A program made the translations under genes and the position numbers. The notes under the pieces were generated by a model that was given only the letters and a program-made list of their open reading frames with translations, did not search any database and was not told the origin of the DNA. 64,000 nt of DNA from Ailanthus altissimus (taxonomy: Eukaryota > Streptophyta > Magnoliopsida > Sapindales > Simaroubaceae). Below, one piece after another: positions 13,481 through 30,227 of the stretch. The DNA is taken from contig OX327684.1 in the NCBI GenBank assembly GCA_946807835.1, positions 37,288,501-37,352,500 of the forward strand. The letters are read 5' to 3'. The stretch's first letter is position 1. Every line of letters begins with the position of its first letter.

Positions 13481-13839
13481 ACTTAGCGGAGAGAAGTATC
13501 CTATTTCTGTATGAAAATTGAAGGCAAATCCTTATTTAGTAAAATTCGGAGGATTGCTATTTGTACTTCCATCTATTGCATATGACATTAGCGTAATCAA
13601 GTGGTGTTCTAACAAAAATCTCTTAATATTATGGATGTCTTCCGATGCATTAAGAATACTATAGATTAAATGTCTGAGTATTTTAAATAGTCAACTATTA
13701 AAAAATATTGTAACAAAGTAGTGACACTTGATTGTCATTGTTCTATTTTCTTATTCGTGTTCATACTTGTATTTCTATTTGTATTTACATTAACAATAAA
13801 ATTACTTTTTTTACTTATAAAAAAAAAAGTAGTTTAACT

Positions 13840-16800
13840 CTTTTGGTTCGATGGCGGAATTGGTCAACCCTTTAATTGACCGGAACTACCGCTGGGTGGG
13901 GCTATGAGTACACTCCACGTGTCGCATAACTAGGTTTCATTTTAAACTCCTTAGGTCTTCTCTCCTATCTACGCGTCTGTCAATGGCTAATATTAATGGC
14001 CAATTGGCCATAGATAGACCTTTACTTTGTCTAATTTTTCATTATTATTTTCCTGCTGCCAACCGGCTCCATTCTCTTACTTGGAACTGCTTTATTGCAT
14101 TTCATGCGGTTAATGACACTTGAGAAAGATACAATTGCTTCATCATCGATATCCCATCATCAAGCCAAAAGATTACGAAAAACAAAATCTTGATTCCCGT
14201 TTGGAGGTTTGAGTTCGGAATCCTTTGATCAGTTAGCTGGATGAGGAAAGAAAAAGTGATCTGGCCTAACTTATCCAAGTCAATACAAGCCAGTGGGTTT
14301 TTAAAGCTAACGTGTATACTAAACCATGGAACCACTCTAAATTGTCTCAAATTTGACCAGCAAAAACTCGAGGTTTTGATAATTGCGAACCCCTTACAGG
14401 TGATGCTGATGCAGGTAACCTAATCAGCAATCATTAATAATTAAGAAATGCAAGTTTTGGCTTGGGCTAATCAAATACTTGGAGTTGGATGTTGGTGATT
14501 TGAAGGATAGTAATAATCCCAAGAGTATTGGAAGAGTATAGTAATGGTACCTAAATGGTGATGGAACGAGCATTATATTAATTGTCGCAACCGGGTAGTG
14601 GAATAAAGTAATAACAATTTGTTTTGATAATGATCGTACCAAGGATAGGGACATCATTCACCAATCACAAATGCACTACGGACCTAAGAATATGAAATTA
14701 ATCTAATGTCAGCTCAAATCCGAGGTCCCACCACGTTACAATGGTTTTGCTTTTGTATGAAATGTATATATTAATGTTGCAGCTCCAAGTTTTGGCTATT
14801 GGATTAGATATATTATGGTTCAACCTCAACCTAATTTAATTTCGTGCCAGTGGCTTTCTTTCTATGAGGCAATAATCATGAGTAGGTGGTAATTGGGACC
14901 TAGAGCTTTACATTCTAGAAGAAAGCTTCTTTCAAGTAATTACGATATGATTTGCAAAAATATTAATATGCTACTCTTTAGTGAAGTGACCACATTATTC
15001 ATGTAAGCGGGGCTTGGTGTATGTCCAAAGTGCCCATTTTACTCAACACAAGTATGATGATCTCTTTTTTTTTTAAAAAAAAAAAACAAGTATAATGACG
15101 ACTTTGCTGGCATTCTGGCAATTATACGGTAATTGCTAAAGATATGTAGTAGTACACAAACTTATTTAGGCTTTTTAGGCTATGTTTTTGCCCATAAGAA
15201 AATTAAATTGGATATAACTAAGTTGTTCGAAATTATACTTTATCTGACATATTATAAGGATTTGATTATATATTGTCAAATGAGTTCCATTCAAACCATG
15301 AAATTAATGGATAATAAGTTATAATTTCATATGAATTCAAATAAACCTCACTTTGCTTTTGGCGATTTTCTATAATTTTTATTTATTTTTTATATTTGGT
15401 CATATCGATTTAATTGTTTATTTATATCAATCACATAACATTTATGTTTTCTAAAGCATATAACATTTATGTTACTAGTTAAACTTATGAACACGTTTGT
15501 CAAAAAAAAAAGGAAAAAAAAAATCTAATAAACAGATTCTGAGCTGTCATTAATTACGAGCTGCGAGACAAATCAGGTAATACATGGGTGGTAAAAGAAA
15601 GAGGCCACAGTACTGTGATTGGCCCATGGCCTATTACTTGAAATGAGTACAGTGTTGATGCTTACCTCATAGCCCTTCTAAGAAACGCTTTACGCGCCGG
15701 CTTCAAAAGCTTATAGTAGCACTACTTAGCCGCCGTTTATTCTCTAACTGCCCCCATTCCCATTCCCACTTTAAAGTGAGGTTAAAAATTATAATCAAAG
15801 CTGACTGGTCGTTGAATGCACAGTTAGAGTGAGTTAAGTATACGTAGCCAATAATGAAAAAGACTTTTTCAGTTTAATTGCATGTTTTCTTTATGTTGTT
15901 CTTTTCCAGAGAACTAAACTATTATATTGTCTATGGAATAAGAAGCCTGCTTCTATTCGTCTAATGTTACTTGTGCAAATTCATTTAATTTGGGCCGTGT
16001 TTCTCTGCTATTTCTTCAATCTTCCCTTTCAGTTGACCAAGCTGAATATTTTTTTTAGATTTGTTCCTTTGTTAGCAACAATAATTGTTTGAGAAGGGCC
16101 TAACATTTTCCATGTGTCCCATTAATTGGATTCAATAAAGTGGCCGTGCAGAATTAAGATAGAGGCCGAAGAAGGTTAACACTTTAATCAATCTACAATT
16201 CTGCATAGGAAAGCCCCCAGAAAAAAACTGAGAGTATGTAGGATCTATCACCCTGCAATATTATATATGGCAATCATCTCCCTGCTTATTTTCTTAATAA
16301 ACCAAAAAAAAAATGTTTTAAATAATTTTTTGAAAAAAGGTTAATTGCACTCTATGTATGTTAACTTCTCCAATTGTCAGAGGAGGGACTCAAACATTTC
16401 GCAGTATGCGTTTGGAGATCCTAATAATATCCACACTTTGGTAATTTTATTAAGCAAAATGAGTATTACGACAAACAAAAGAAACGACACAGAAGTTTAA
16501 CTTGGCCGTTACTCATGATAACTTACTGAAAATTAAATAAAACGAGAATGAATGATTCCAAGGAGTCAAGGACATCATACAAAAACGTTCTGCTCGGACC
16601 AAACCAGCACAGGCGCACAACCTGGAGTAATTATTTGTTAGAATTAGAATAATAAATCCACGTTGTATGGATTCAATTCTTAGAACTTGGGTTTATGTAA
16701 ACCCAGATCTTCGATATTGTGTTGATGTCAAACCAAAAACTAAAGTAGAACGTCATAGAGGTGAAGTAATTACAATTGGGTTGGCAGAATTGCCTCTGCC

Positions 16801-17019
16801 ATATAGTGTAGTTGATAGTCATTATTAACTATCAAACCTAAACCTCGAAAAATCCAACCAGAGAGAAAATCTCAAATATTAAATTGAAACTAGATATGCG
16901 ACGATAGGATCGAAAGAGAGGCTAGATACTAGAACCAAATCCGAAAATGAGTGGAGAGCAAGCCGATGGCTTGAGTTGCAGGCTAGGCGAATTTAGGGGA
17001 TCAAGAATAAAATAAAATA
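13840..17019. other. Intergenic, no gene recognised
   Basis: AT-rich spacer with only short unrelated open frames. The one small structure is a T10/A12 run at 15065-15086 framed by near-identical 13-bp direct repeats (15048-15060 and 15086-15098), which looks like a tiny insertion. No RNA gene or conserved domain is seen. Confidence 0.6.
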
Positions 17020-17275
17020 ATTAAAATATTTATCTTTTTATTATAATATAAATATGTTATGATTTTTATAATTTTAATTATTTTTTTAAAAAAAATTACA
17101 TTAATAATTTATAAAAAAAAGTAATGTAAAAGTAAATTAGTATAAAAAATTAAAAAATTAACATTTAATAGAATTTTTATAATAATAAACTTTTTTCTAA
17201 TAATATGAAATATTAGAAGAATAAGTAAATAATGTTCGTCATATATAATTTTTCAAATAAAATTTTCATCGCACC
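17020..17275. repeat. Diverged single arm of a foldback MITE family
   Basis: The stretch containing 'attacattaataatttataaa' through '..atatataattttt' resembles the right arm of the foldback element at 52640-53390, including the 'tattagaa..aataagtaaataat' stretch. I see no matching opposite arm here, so it is probably a fragment. The similarity was judged by eye in low-complexity sequence. Confidence 0.5.
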
Positions 17276-18885
17276 AAGGTCACGCACCCGGGGTCATTAT
17301 CCAAGATATTTTATGCTACCTAATTTCTTTTGGTTCTTACAAAGTGCTTTATGTGCTTAAGGAGTCTAATAAAGTAGCTTATGGTTCAATTGACATTGAG
17401 TTCTGATTTTGAAGTCATTTAGAGGCTGATGTTTCAACGACTTTGATATCTATTGCAACGGAGAACTATCCTCCTGGAGCTTGTTTTTAGTCTAAATGCA
17501 ATAGTTTAATTTTTTTTTAAAAGAAAAATAGCCGTTTTGATTCTTAATGAAAAAGATTTGGAGTTGGAGGGAACGAAACGCTGGAGGGAAAATTAGATGG
17601 AGTCCCAGTGTAAAGACCGAAATAACCTTCTCACCCTCACCGCTTTTAAAAATTAATCTAAACACCATATGTAGGATCGAAAACTTACACTAACACGAAC
17701 CTGAAATTCTATTTTCCGATAATAGGAAGACCAATCCTAGCTCATAGAAGCAAAAAATTTCCATTCAGCACTAAAGATGCAAAAAGTCAGTGTTTGGGGA
17801 GTTAAAAACAAAACTGTAGATTGTTTTAAAGCTAGCTGAAGCCACTAGAAAGATCAAGAATTCTCACAAGCCTCGTAACTGAGAATATTTGAATGAGACA
17901 AAGCACCTACTTCATTCGTACACCCATCCAATAAAATTTTACTGCACATACACTTATTTTAAAATGATTTAATTATATTAAAAATATTGAAACATGTCAA
18001 ATTTTATTAGATAATTCCGTTGAGACAATCCATTTAAGTTTCTCTCCATTAATTAAATTGCAAATTGAAGCCACAAATCAGGTGGCACCATTGTTGAACC
18101 TGCATGAAATGGAACTATGTACGATTCACATTTCGGAAACTACTGGATAATAAATTAGGAGCAAAAAATAAAGTTGAATATGTGAAACCATTAGCAAACA
18201 AAGCACGTACATATCACTACTCAAGCCAACAGTTTACAAAATATACGCAATATACCAATAACACGACTCACAAACCCATTTGGCACCACCAAACCATCCC
18301 CGGCCGCATAAATTTTTTTTCAAAATTAAGCTCACAGCATGCATCTCTGTAAATAAAATAATCAATGCATCTCAGCCATTTGGTGAGTTAATACTGGTTG
18401 ATCCATGTTGGCCATTCTCATACCTAGACACCAAATCCCTTATTATCATACCACTGAAAACCACTGGACTTTTGACCAACAGTAGTAGGCAGCCACTACA
18501 GAAGGTCACAAACTTTCACTAAAATGGAAAATGGCCACTCTTGTAAACTAGAAGAGTAGGACGCTTCACTTTCTGCAGTGAAGTCAATAAAACAGTTAGT
18601 CTTTTAAGTAATACCATCAAAGCATTGGTATAGGTAAATACATTAGCATTCAAGTAAAATTACTTCTTAAAAATACGTCTTGGGAGTCGAATCACAGTTT
18701 TTTCAAGTGTATTTGAAATGATTGGCAATCCGCTGCTTCAACTCTTCGTTGGTTTAGGTATTAAATTTGAAAGAAGGGTAATTTTCACAAATTTAAACCA
18801 AAGAAAAAAGAGCTATATAAAACTTCAGCATTGACTGTACAAAAAGAAAATAATAATAATAAATTATACAAAACTGCCAAGGCCT
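17276..18885. other. Intergenic region downstream of SEC23
   Basis: No gene is recognised. The part nearest 18886 would include the SEC23 3' untranslated region, since that gene ends here on the minus strand; the polyadenylation site was not defined. About 98 bp (18404-18501) recur inside a SEC23 intron at 21630-21737. Confidence 0.55.
18404..18501. repeat. Source-like copy of the patch found in a SEC23 intron
   Basis: The stretch beginning gttggccattctcatacct and ending gcagccactac is repeated with a few changes at 21630-21737, about 3.2 kb away in the same orientation. Confidence 0.85.
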
Positions 18886-24878
<5,993 letters not shown>

Positions 24879-25802
24879 TCCCAAAACTCCTTCGCTTTTT
24901 GCTAATCGCTAGGGTTCAAACCTTTTTATTTTACTATAACGATTTAAGATTTGGATGTTTGATGTTGTTTGTGACTCCTCTGATAACCGCTCTCTAGGCC
25001 GTTACAATTACAGCTCCAGACTCCGGTTGTTAGGCTCTTTGGAGAATTCGTTCGATCGCCTTGCTTCTCTTTTCTTATTTCCTCCTCGATAACATATTAT
25101 TATTAATTTAATTTTTTTATTTCGAATAATTCATCTATTTTAATTTAATAATTTGAAGGTAATTATTATCCAAGTCACTGATGTTGCTTTAACTACTAGA
25201 TAGCCCCGCGATTTACAAAAATAATTGTATAAGCTCTCCTCAATTTTACTTTATTCAAATAAGTCCTTTGATATAGGCTTGGACGCTTGGTCTCTTGGAA
25301 ATTGCCATCCTTGTCCGTGGCCGATTTAAATAAGGAAAATGTTTAGAAATAGCCCAATTTGTAACCAAAAAATTTATTAAAACCTAACAGTAAAATAATA
25401 ATTTTTGTTAATCAAATAAAATATTTTCATACCACTTTACACTTAACCTAAAATTTCATTTGTCCTTAGAATTTCATAGAGAAACCATTAAAATATCAAA
25501 AACTTGACCTAAAAACAAGTAGACCGTTAGTTTTTTTTTATGAATTATAAAGATTTAAAGTTAAAACGTTGATTTGATCGATAAAAATTTAAGAAATAGC
25601 TCAAAATTAGTAAGTTTTATTTTTATTTTTTATGATTTTTTAATATTTTTGTTAGAATGTTATTATTGTTCAAATAAATCTGAAAAACTATTCTATAGAT
25701 TAAGAATAAATAATTTTGTGAATCAATCTAAAAAAATATAAAAAAAATGATGAAAATTAAAGACAAAAATAATGAAAAAAAACCTAAAATTTCTCACACC
25801 TC
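24879..25802. other. SEC23 upstream region (5' UTR and promoter side)
   Basis: About 200 bp of mixed-composition DNA next to the SEC23 start (24879-25080) probably includes the 5' untranslated leader and core promoter. I could not fix a TATA box or transcription start. From 25090 to 25800 it is AT-rich without recognisable features. Confidence 0.45.
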
Positions 25803-26017
25803 GTGTGAGTGCAAGTTGGGGCCTCACGCCGTGCGTGGGGCGTGGTACGAGATCCCAATTTGGGCCACATGTTGCACGCGGGGCATGGCACGAGATCCCA
25901 ATTTGGGCCACATGTTGCACGCGGGGCATGGCACGAGACCCCTACTCGTGTCACGCTTTGTGCATGGGGCATGGTGTAAGGCATCAACTTGCACAACGCC
26001 TCACACATGGGGCGTGG
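25803..26017. repeat. GC-rich minisatellite, five 43-bp units
   Basis: Units lie at 25803-25845, 25846-25888, 25889-25931, 25932-25974 and 25975-26017, each ending in a 'ggggc(a/g)tgg' core. Units 2 and 3 differ only at the first base; units 1, 4 and 5 are diverged but keep the exact length. Open frames crossing the array (25747-26158, both strands) are probably by-products, since 43 is not a multiple of three. The array is a sharp GC island in very AT-rich DNA. Confidence 0.92.
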
Positions 26018-26837
26018 CGAGAGAAGGGCAAGAGGCATGTACTTCAATTTTCTTCTGTGACCTTTTTTTGCCAGATTTTGCTCTTTTTTTTTATAAGTTT
26101 TAAGTTATTTTTAATTAAATTTATCAATTTTCAACCTATTCTATTCTATATTCACTAATTTAAAAATATGTTATGGATCAAAATTTTAAATGACTTGTGG
26201 GTGAGAAATGCAAAATGCTTCAGGGATAAAATGGTCTGAAAATCAAATGTGTGGTTAATAAAGTTCATAAATTTGTTTTGTAACTAAAATAAATTTTTGC
26301 TTGAAAAAATTGACTTTTTTTATATTTCCCATTTAAAGAAACATATCATCTCAATCTGAACCCCTATTTTATTTATTTTAAAAACAGAGTGAGAATTCTT
26401 CAATCTCGAATGAAAATTCCTTACCTTGACTCAGTTTCTAAATTCTACTATTAGAATTAAGAATTAACTATCATCAATATTATTCTCTTTTCTTCGAATG
26501 TCAAAAGCTTTATAAATTTATAATTAAAAATGTTTTCCCAAAGCCCCGCCCCAAGTCTAATTTATTAAAAAAATGTTCAAAATGATTAATGAATCACAAG
26601 CTTAGACTATCGAAAGATATGGCCCACAAATAAAGGCTCAATATATTATGGCACTTTAGGCCAAATTCATTGATTGAAAAAGGTTTTGCACTAATCAAAA
26701 GAACATATTTGATGATGAACACTTGAAATTACATATTTAATAAGGGTTTTACATCATTATTTTACATTACTAGTATCTTTAACCCCTCTAACTTAAGTAT
26801 GTTTACAATATTATACCTAATTAGTTTTTAATTATTT
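26018..26837. other. Intergenic AT-rich spacer
   Basis: No gene, RNA or repeat is recognised between the minisatellite and the first Athila-like LTR sequence. Confidence 0.6.
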
Positions 26838-27007
26838 TGTGATAGGTTCGGTAAAATGGGCCTAACTTTCTACCTAAGAATCTAATTGGAGTGATTTTTA
26901 ATCTTGTGAAAAGCTGACTCAATAGGATAACATATTGTATTTCACAAAGCATTAAAATTCGAGCGTTTAGAGGGTGAAAATAGCCTAGACAAGAATTGAT
27001 TTGCAAT
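26838..27007 (+). repeat. Athila-like LTR A, left piece (5' limit uncertain)
   Basis: The last bases, gaattgatttgcaat, continue after the young element at 34386 (acaggctcagtc..). The joined text matches 41126 onward in LTR D (gaactgatctgcagtacagg). This shows the young element landed inside an older LTR. The left limit is a guess at the TG of 'tgtgataggttcgg'. Confidence 0.6.
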
Positions 27008-27985
27008 TGATGCGATATTTCTATATCATAAATTAAGTGCAAGTATACACTATCGTATGCAAGTAATAAAGAGACTAAATAAGTCGGATGTCGAACCCAC
27101 AGGGATAATTCTTTCTTTTTAACCAATTACTAAAATTATATCTTCCTAATAATTATTCAGAAAAATAAAAATCTAAGAATGAATGTAAGAAATATAAAAG
27201 CAAAAACACAATGCAATGAGATTTAAAGATATAGCAACGTAGAGAGAACCTAGGATTAATATTATCCCTCAATATGTTTCTAATGATTAATCCTCTAATA
27301 TTTAACTCACTTAGTCTTTATTATTGATCAAGACACTAATGTATTCATAAGCCTCTTCCAAGGTCATACAAGTATACCTTAATTTACCAAATACCTATAT
27401 TCCTATGGTACTTGTAATAAATTAAGATTCATTAAGATTAGGTCTTATTGATCATACATGCCAATTAGGTATATTCCTATCCTAAGTTGAAACTTGCATA
27501 TGCAACATTGAATGTTACTCTACAATCATGCATCAAATTACCTAGGTCTAAATATTATGATTCCTCTTCCGAGTTTATCAATAATATTACCAACTCATTC
27601 ACCATATATTGGCCAGATATATTGAAGCATTAAACACAAGTAATTTAAATAATAAAAGACTGAGTTTATTAAATACTAAAAGATATGGCAATTAAGCACA
27701 CATATTGAGTTCAAATATTAACCCTAGAAAACAAGTTAGCTCATGGCTACAAGAGAACAGCAGTAGAAATAATTATAAAACATGATACAATCAATCGCAA
27801 ACCGATATAGACGTCGAATTGCTCTTAATTGCGCTGCCTAGAAACTCTTGATGCCGAAGAACGTCTTGTATCTCTCTCTAAAGATGCTTCAATTAAGCTC
27901 CTATTGCTCTCCAAGACTCGTGTTCTGTATTCTTGGTGCTCTTGGGTCGTCTTGGATTCCTTCTTGAAGGCTGGGAACGAGTGTC

Positions 27986-27993
27986 TTTATATA
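27986..27993 (-). promoter_or_regulatory. TATA box of the 3' LTR
   Basis: On the minus strand the sequence reads CCCTATATAAAGAC, a good plant TATA element. The identical site in the other LTR is 33923-33930, where it would drive the element's own transcript. Confidence 0.65.
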
Positions 27994-28046
27994 GGGATTG
28001 ATATGAGCTTGAAAATCTCAATTCTCGTCGGACTAGGACTCGCACT

Positions 28047-28258
28047 ACCGCTGGCGCGCTATGCATCTGTCGCTGGGGCGACGCGTGAAAAAGCGATTAC
28101 CGCTGGAGCGGTGTAATCTTGGCGCTGGGGCGCTGGAACGTCGCTGGCGCGGTGAATATTCGGCGCTGGAGCGCCAGACGCGACTTAAACAGGTCGTTTT
28201 TCTAATTTCGATCACTATTCCAACGCTGGGGCGAAAATACTTGTGGCGCGGGGGCGCT
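28047..28258. promoter_or_regulatory. Cluster of xCGC-N4-GCGx' modules in the U3 part of the LTR
   Basis: At least eight short palindromic modules sit in about 210 bp, including TCGCTGGGGCGA (28070-28081), CCGCTGGAGCGG (28100-28111), GCGCTGGGGCGC (28122-28133), GGCGCTGGAGCGCC (28162-28175) and ACGCTGGGGCGA (28223-28234). The inner stem CGC/GCG and the TGGN loop are constant while the outer pair changes from T-A to C-G to G-C. In element sense they lie directly upstream of the TATA box. The other LTR repeats them at 33984-34195. Function is unknown. Confidence 0.7.
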
Positions 28259-28443
28259 GGACTCATAATTTGAAAACTTTGCATTTTAGTCCCTGTTTTC
28301 GCTCCTTTTGCGTTCTTTCTTTAAATTTCGTTCAAGTCCCTATAAATAACAATAATGCACATAAATAGCCATCTATTCTCATAAAATCATAGAATATCAA
28401 TAATAAAAACATGAGAAAATATATGACAAATTTGCCCTTATCA

Positions 28444-28458
28444 AATTCCCCCAAACTT
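28444..28458 (-). other. Polypurine tract
   Basis: Immediately inside the 3' LTR the minus strand reads AAGTTTGGGGGAATT, the usual primer for plus-strand DNA synthesis in Athila-type elements. Confidence 0.8.
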
Positions 28459-29072
28459 AAATACTTGCTTGTCCTCAAGCAATAAAATAAAACTAAGAGA
28501 GAAACAAAGGGTTATACTTGACTCATTTAACAAAACAAAATAAAATATACTAATACTAGTAAGATGATCAAAATCATTGTCTCAAAGGCTAACGAAATGA
28601 TACAAATCCTTAAGGTCGATAAATAGCTATTAAAAATTCTCAACTATCTTTATTTAGTCCCTCATTCTTCCTCATAAACCATCACCATGTGTGTGTGTGC
28701 AAGCAGCAAGCAAATAGCGAAAACCATACTTTGATTTACTTTATACTTTAGTTTGTACAGAAAAGATGATGTCTCGGCATTTAATTTATATAATGACACT
28801 TCCATAAGCTTGTCTTTATTACCACTCTCCACTAATGTAGAAAATCACATGTCTAGGGATCTATTTAGGACTTTACTTAGCTTGTAATGTAAGGCTAAGG
28901 TCAAGGTGGGATAAAAGGATAAATATATGAAGTTCAATTCACACCATGAACACTTAGATTTTACCTAGAAACCTCTTGATCCTCTTTTCCTTGTATTATC
29001 TCTTCCCCCAAACTTATTGTGTTCCCATCCTTCTTTTCAACCTTTTTTTTTTCTTAAGTTGGGGGTATTTTA

Positions 29073-29116
<44 letters not shown>

Positions 29117-29879
29117 AATACCCCCAAACTTAGATTGACAAATACCACCCAAACTTATTTTTCTCATATCACCATAACCTTTTCCTTTTTAAGAGTATTT
29201 CTAAGTAAATGCAAGGTTTATGGTGTTACGGGTAATTTTCTAGATAAATAAACTTTAAGTCTTGGGCTTGTAATGTGGTTAAATCAAAGAATGGATAATT
29301 AGGCTCAAAATAGGGTACTAGGGATAAATATACAATAAAATGGTAGGCTAAAAAGGCTCAATCGGTCCAAAGATGGCCTAATGTCATTTCCCTATTCATG
29401 TGTTTCCTAAAATTTCGCCTCAAGTAGTAATTAAAGACAAGTTCTAGAGTATCGGTCTTCGAGACTGTGGTGTACTCCTTAAAGCATAAGTATCTCTAAG
29501 TAATAGTTATAACTATTCATGCTTATAAAGTGTTCAAAAAAATTGGTGATAATAAATAAGGTCAAATTTGTTCCTAAACTTAGATAATCAAAATTGTCTC
29601 AAGTATCTATCATTCCCTATGGATGTGTAAAAATAAATTCAACCATGTATTCTTTTTCTTATCATAGACAAATGATCATCTTTTCAAAACCTAATAAAAA
29701 TTAATTAACTAAAAAAAAACTAAGTAACTAAAAAAAAAAATTTAACCCACAAGAATGACCACCCAAATCATGCAGCAAAATGAACACAAGAAAGTGTTTT
29801 CCACCCCCAAACTTAATTTAGACATTGTCCCCAATGTCAAAAAATAAAGAAGTGAAAGTAAGAGACTTCCCTGGTCAAT

Positions 29880-30085
29880 TTTAGCTGCTGCGCTGACTCT
29901 CCATCGCTGGGGCGATGTTCTGGCGCTGCCGCGGTAATCTTCTGTCGCTGCAGCGCTGAAGGCTGATTTCTGCACAGTTACTGGAATTTACGCTGGCGCG
30001 ATGTTGCGTGTACCGCGGGGGCGGTGGTGTCTCGATTTTTCTTTCGCTGCTGCGCCATGTTATGCCGCTGGAGCGCTGAAATTCT
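29880..30085. repeat. Second cluster of xCGC-N4-GCGx' modules, internal region
   Basis: About eight more modules of the LTR type lie between the gag stop and the 3' LTR. The clearest are CATCGC-TGGG-GCGATG (29902-29917, perfect 6-bp stem) and ACCGC-GGGG-GCGGT (30012-30025). Others are imperfect, such as 29939 onward and 30048 onward. The surroundings are AT-rich. Confidence 0.65.
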
Positions 30086-30088
30086 TGG

Positions 30089-30120
<32 letters not shown>

Positions 30121-30227
30121 TTAAGATGCTAAAAAAAATGATAATAATAATAATAATATTTTCCTTGGGTTGCCTCCCAAGTAGCGCTTGATTTAACGTC
30201 ATCGGCTTGACGGAGCTTCCTTTTCTT

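Larger units (their letters stand above)
8401..13825 (+). mobile_element. L1-type LINE, 5'-truncated, split by an LTR insertion
   Basis: A non-LTR retrotransposon fragment ending in an A-rich tail (about 13815-13828). A target duplication is visible: aaagtagttaact at 8388-8400 and aaagtagtttaact at 13826-13839 (one extra T). The 5' part (8401-8572) encodes residues just before the reverse transcriptase and is separated from the rest (11429 onward) by the insertion at 8573-11428. Removing that insertion with one target copy restores a continuous reading frame across the junction. The element lacks its ORF1 and endonuclease regions, so it was truncated on insertion. Confidence 0.85.
27008..28443 (-). 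repeat. 3' LTR of the gag-protease element
   Basis: Begins TGATGCG and ends CTTATCA on the plus strand. In element sense it carries a TATA box at 27986-27993 (TATATAAA) and, just upstream of it, a cluster of GC-rich hairpin-like modules at 28047-28258. Frames of 95, 79 and 70 codons (27829-28284) occur identically in the other LTR and are probably not genes. Confidence 0.95.

Noticed and set aside
25840..26017. CRISPR-like array
   Set aside because: The units are contiguous with no unique spacers, in a plant nuclear context.
25747..26158. Cys-rich frames of 118 and 128 codons
   Set aside because: They are generated by a 43-bp minisatellite read in several frames; no start context or homologue is evident.
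27829..28284. Frames of 95, 79 and 70 codons in the LTR
   Set aside because: They overlap on both strands in the GC module cluster and recur exactly in the other LTR; they are explained by the repeat.
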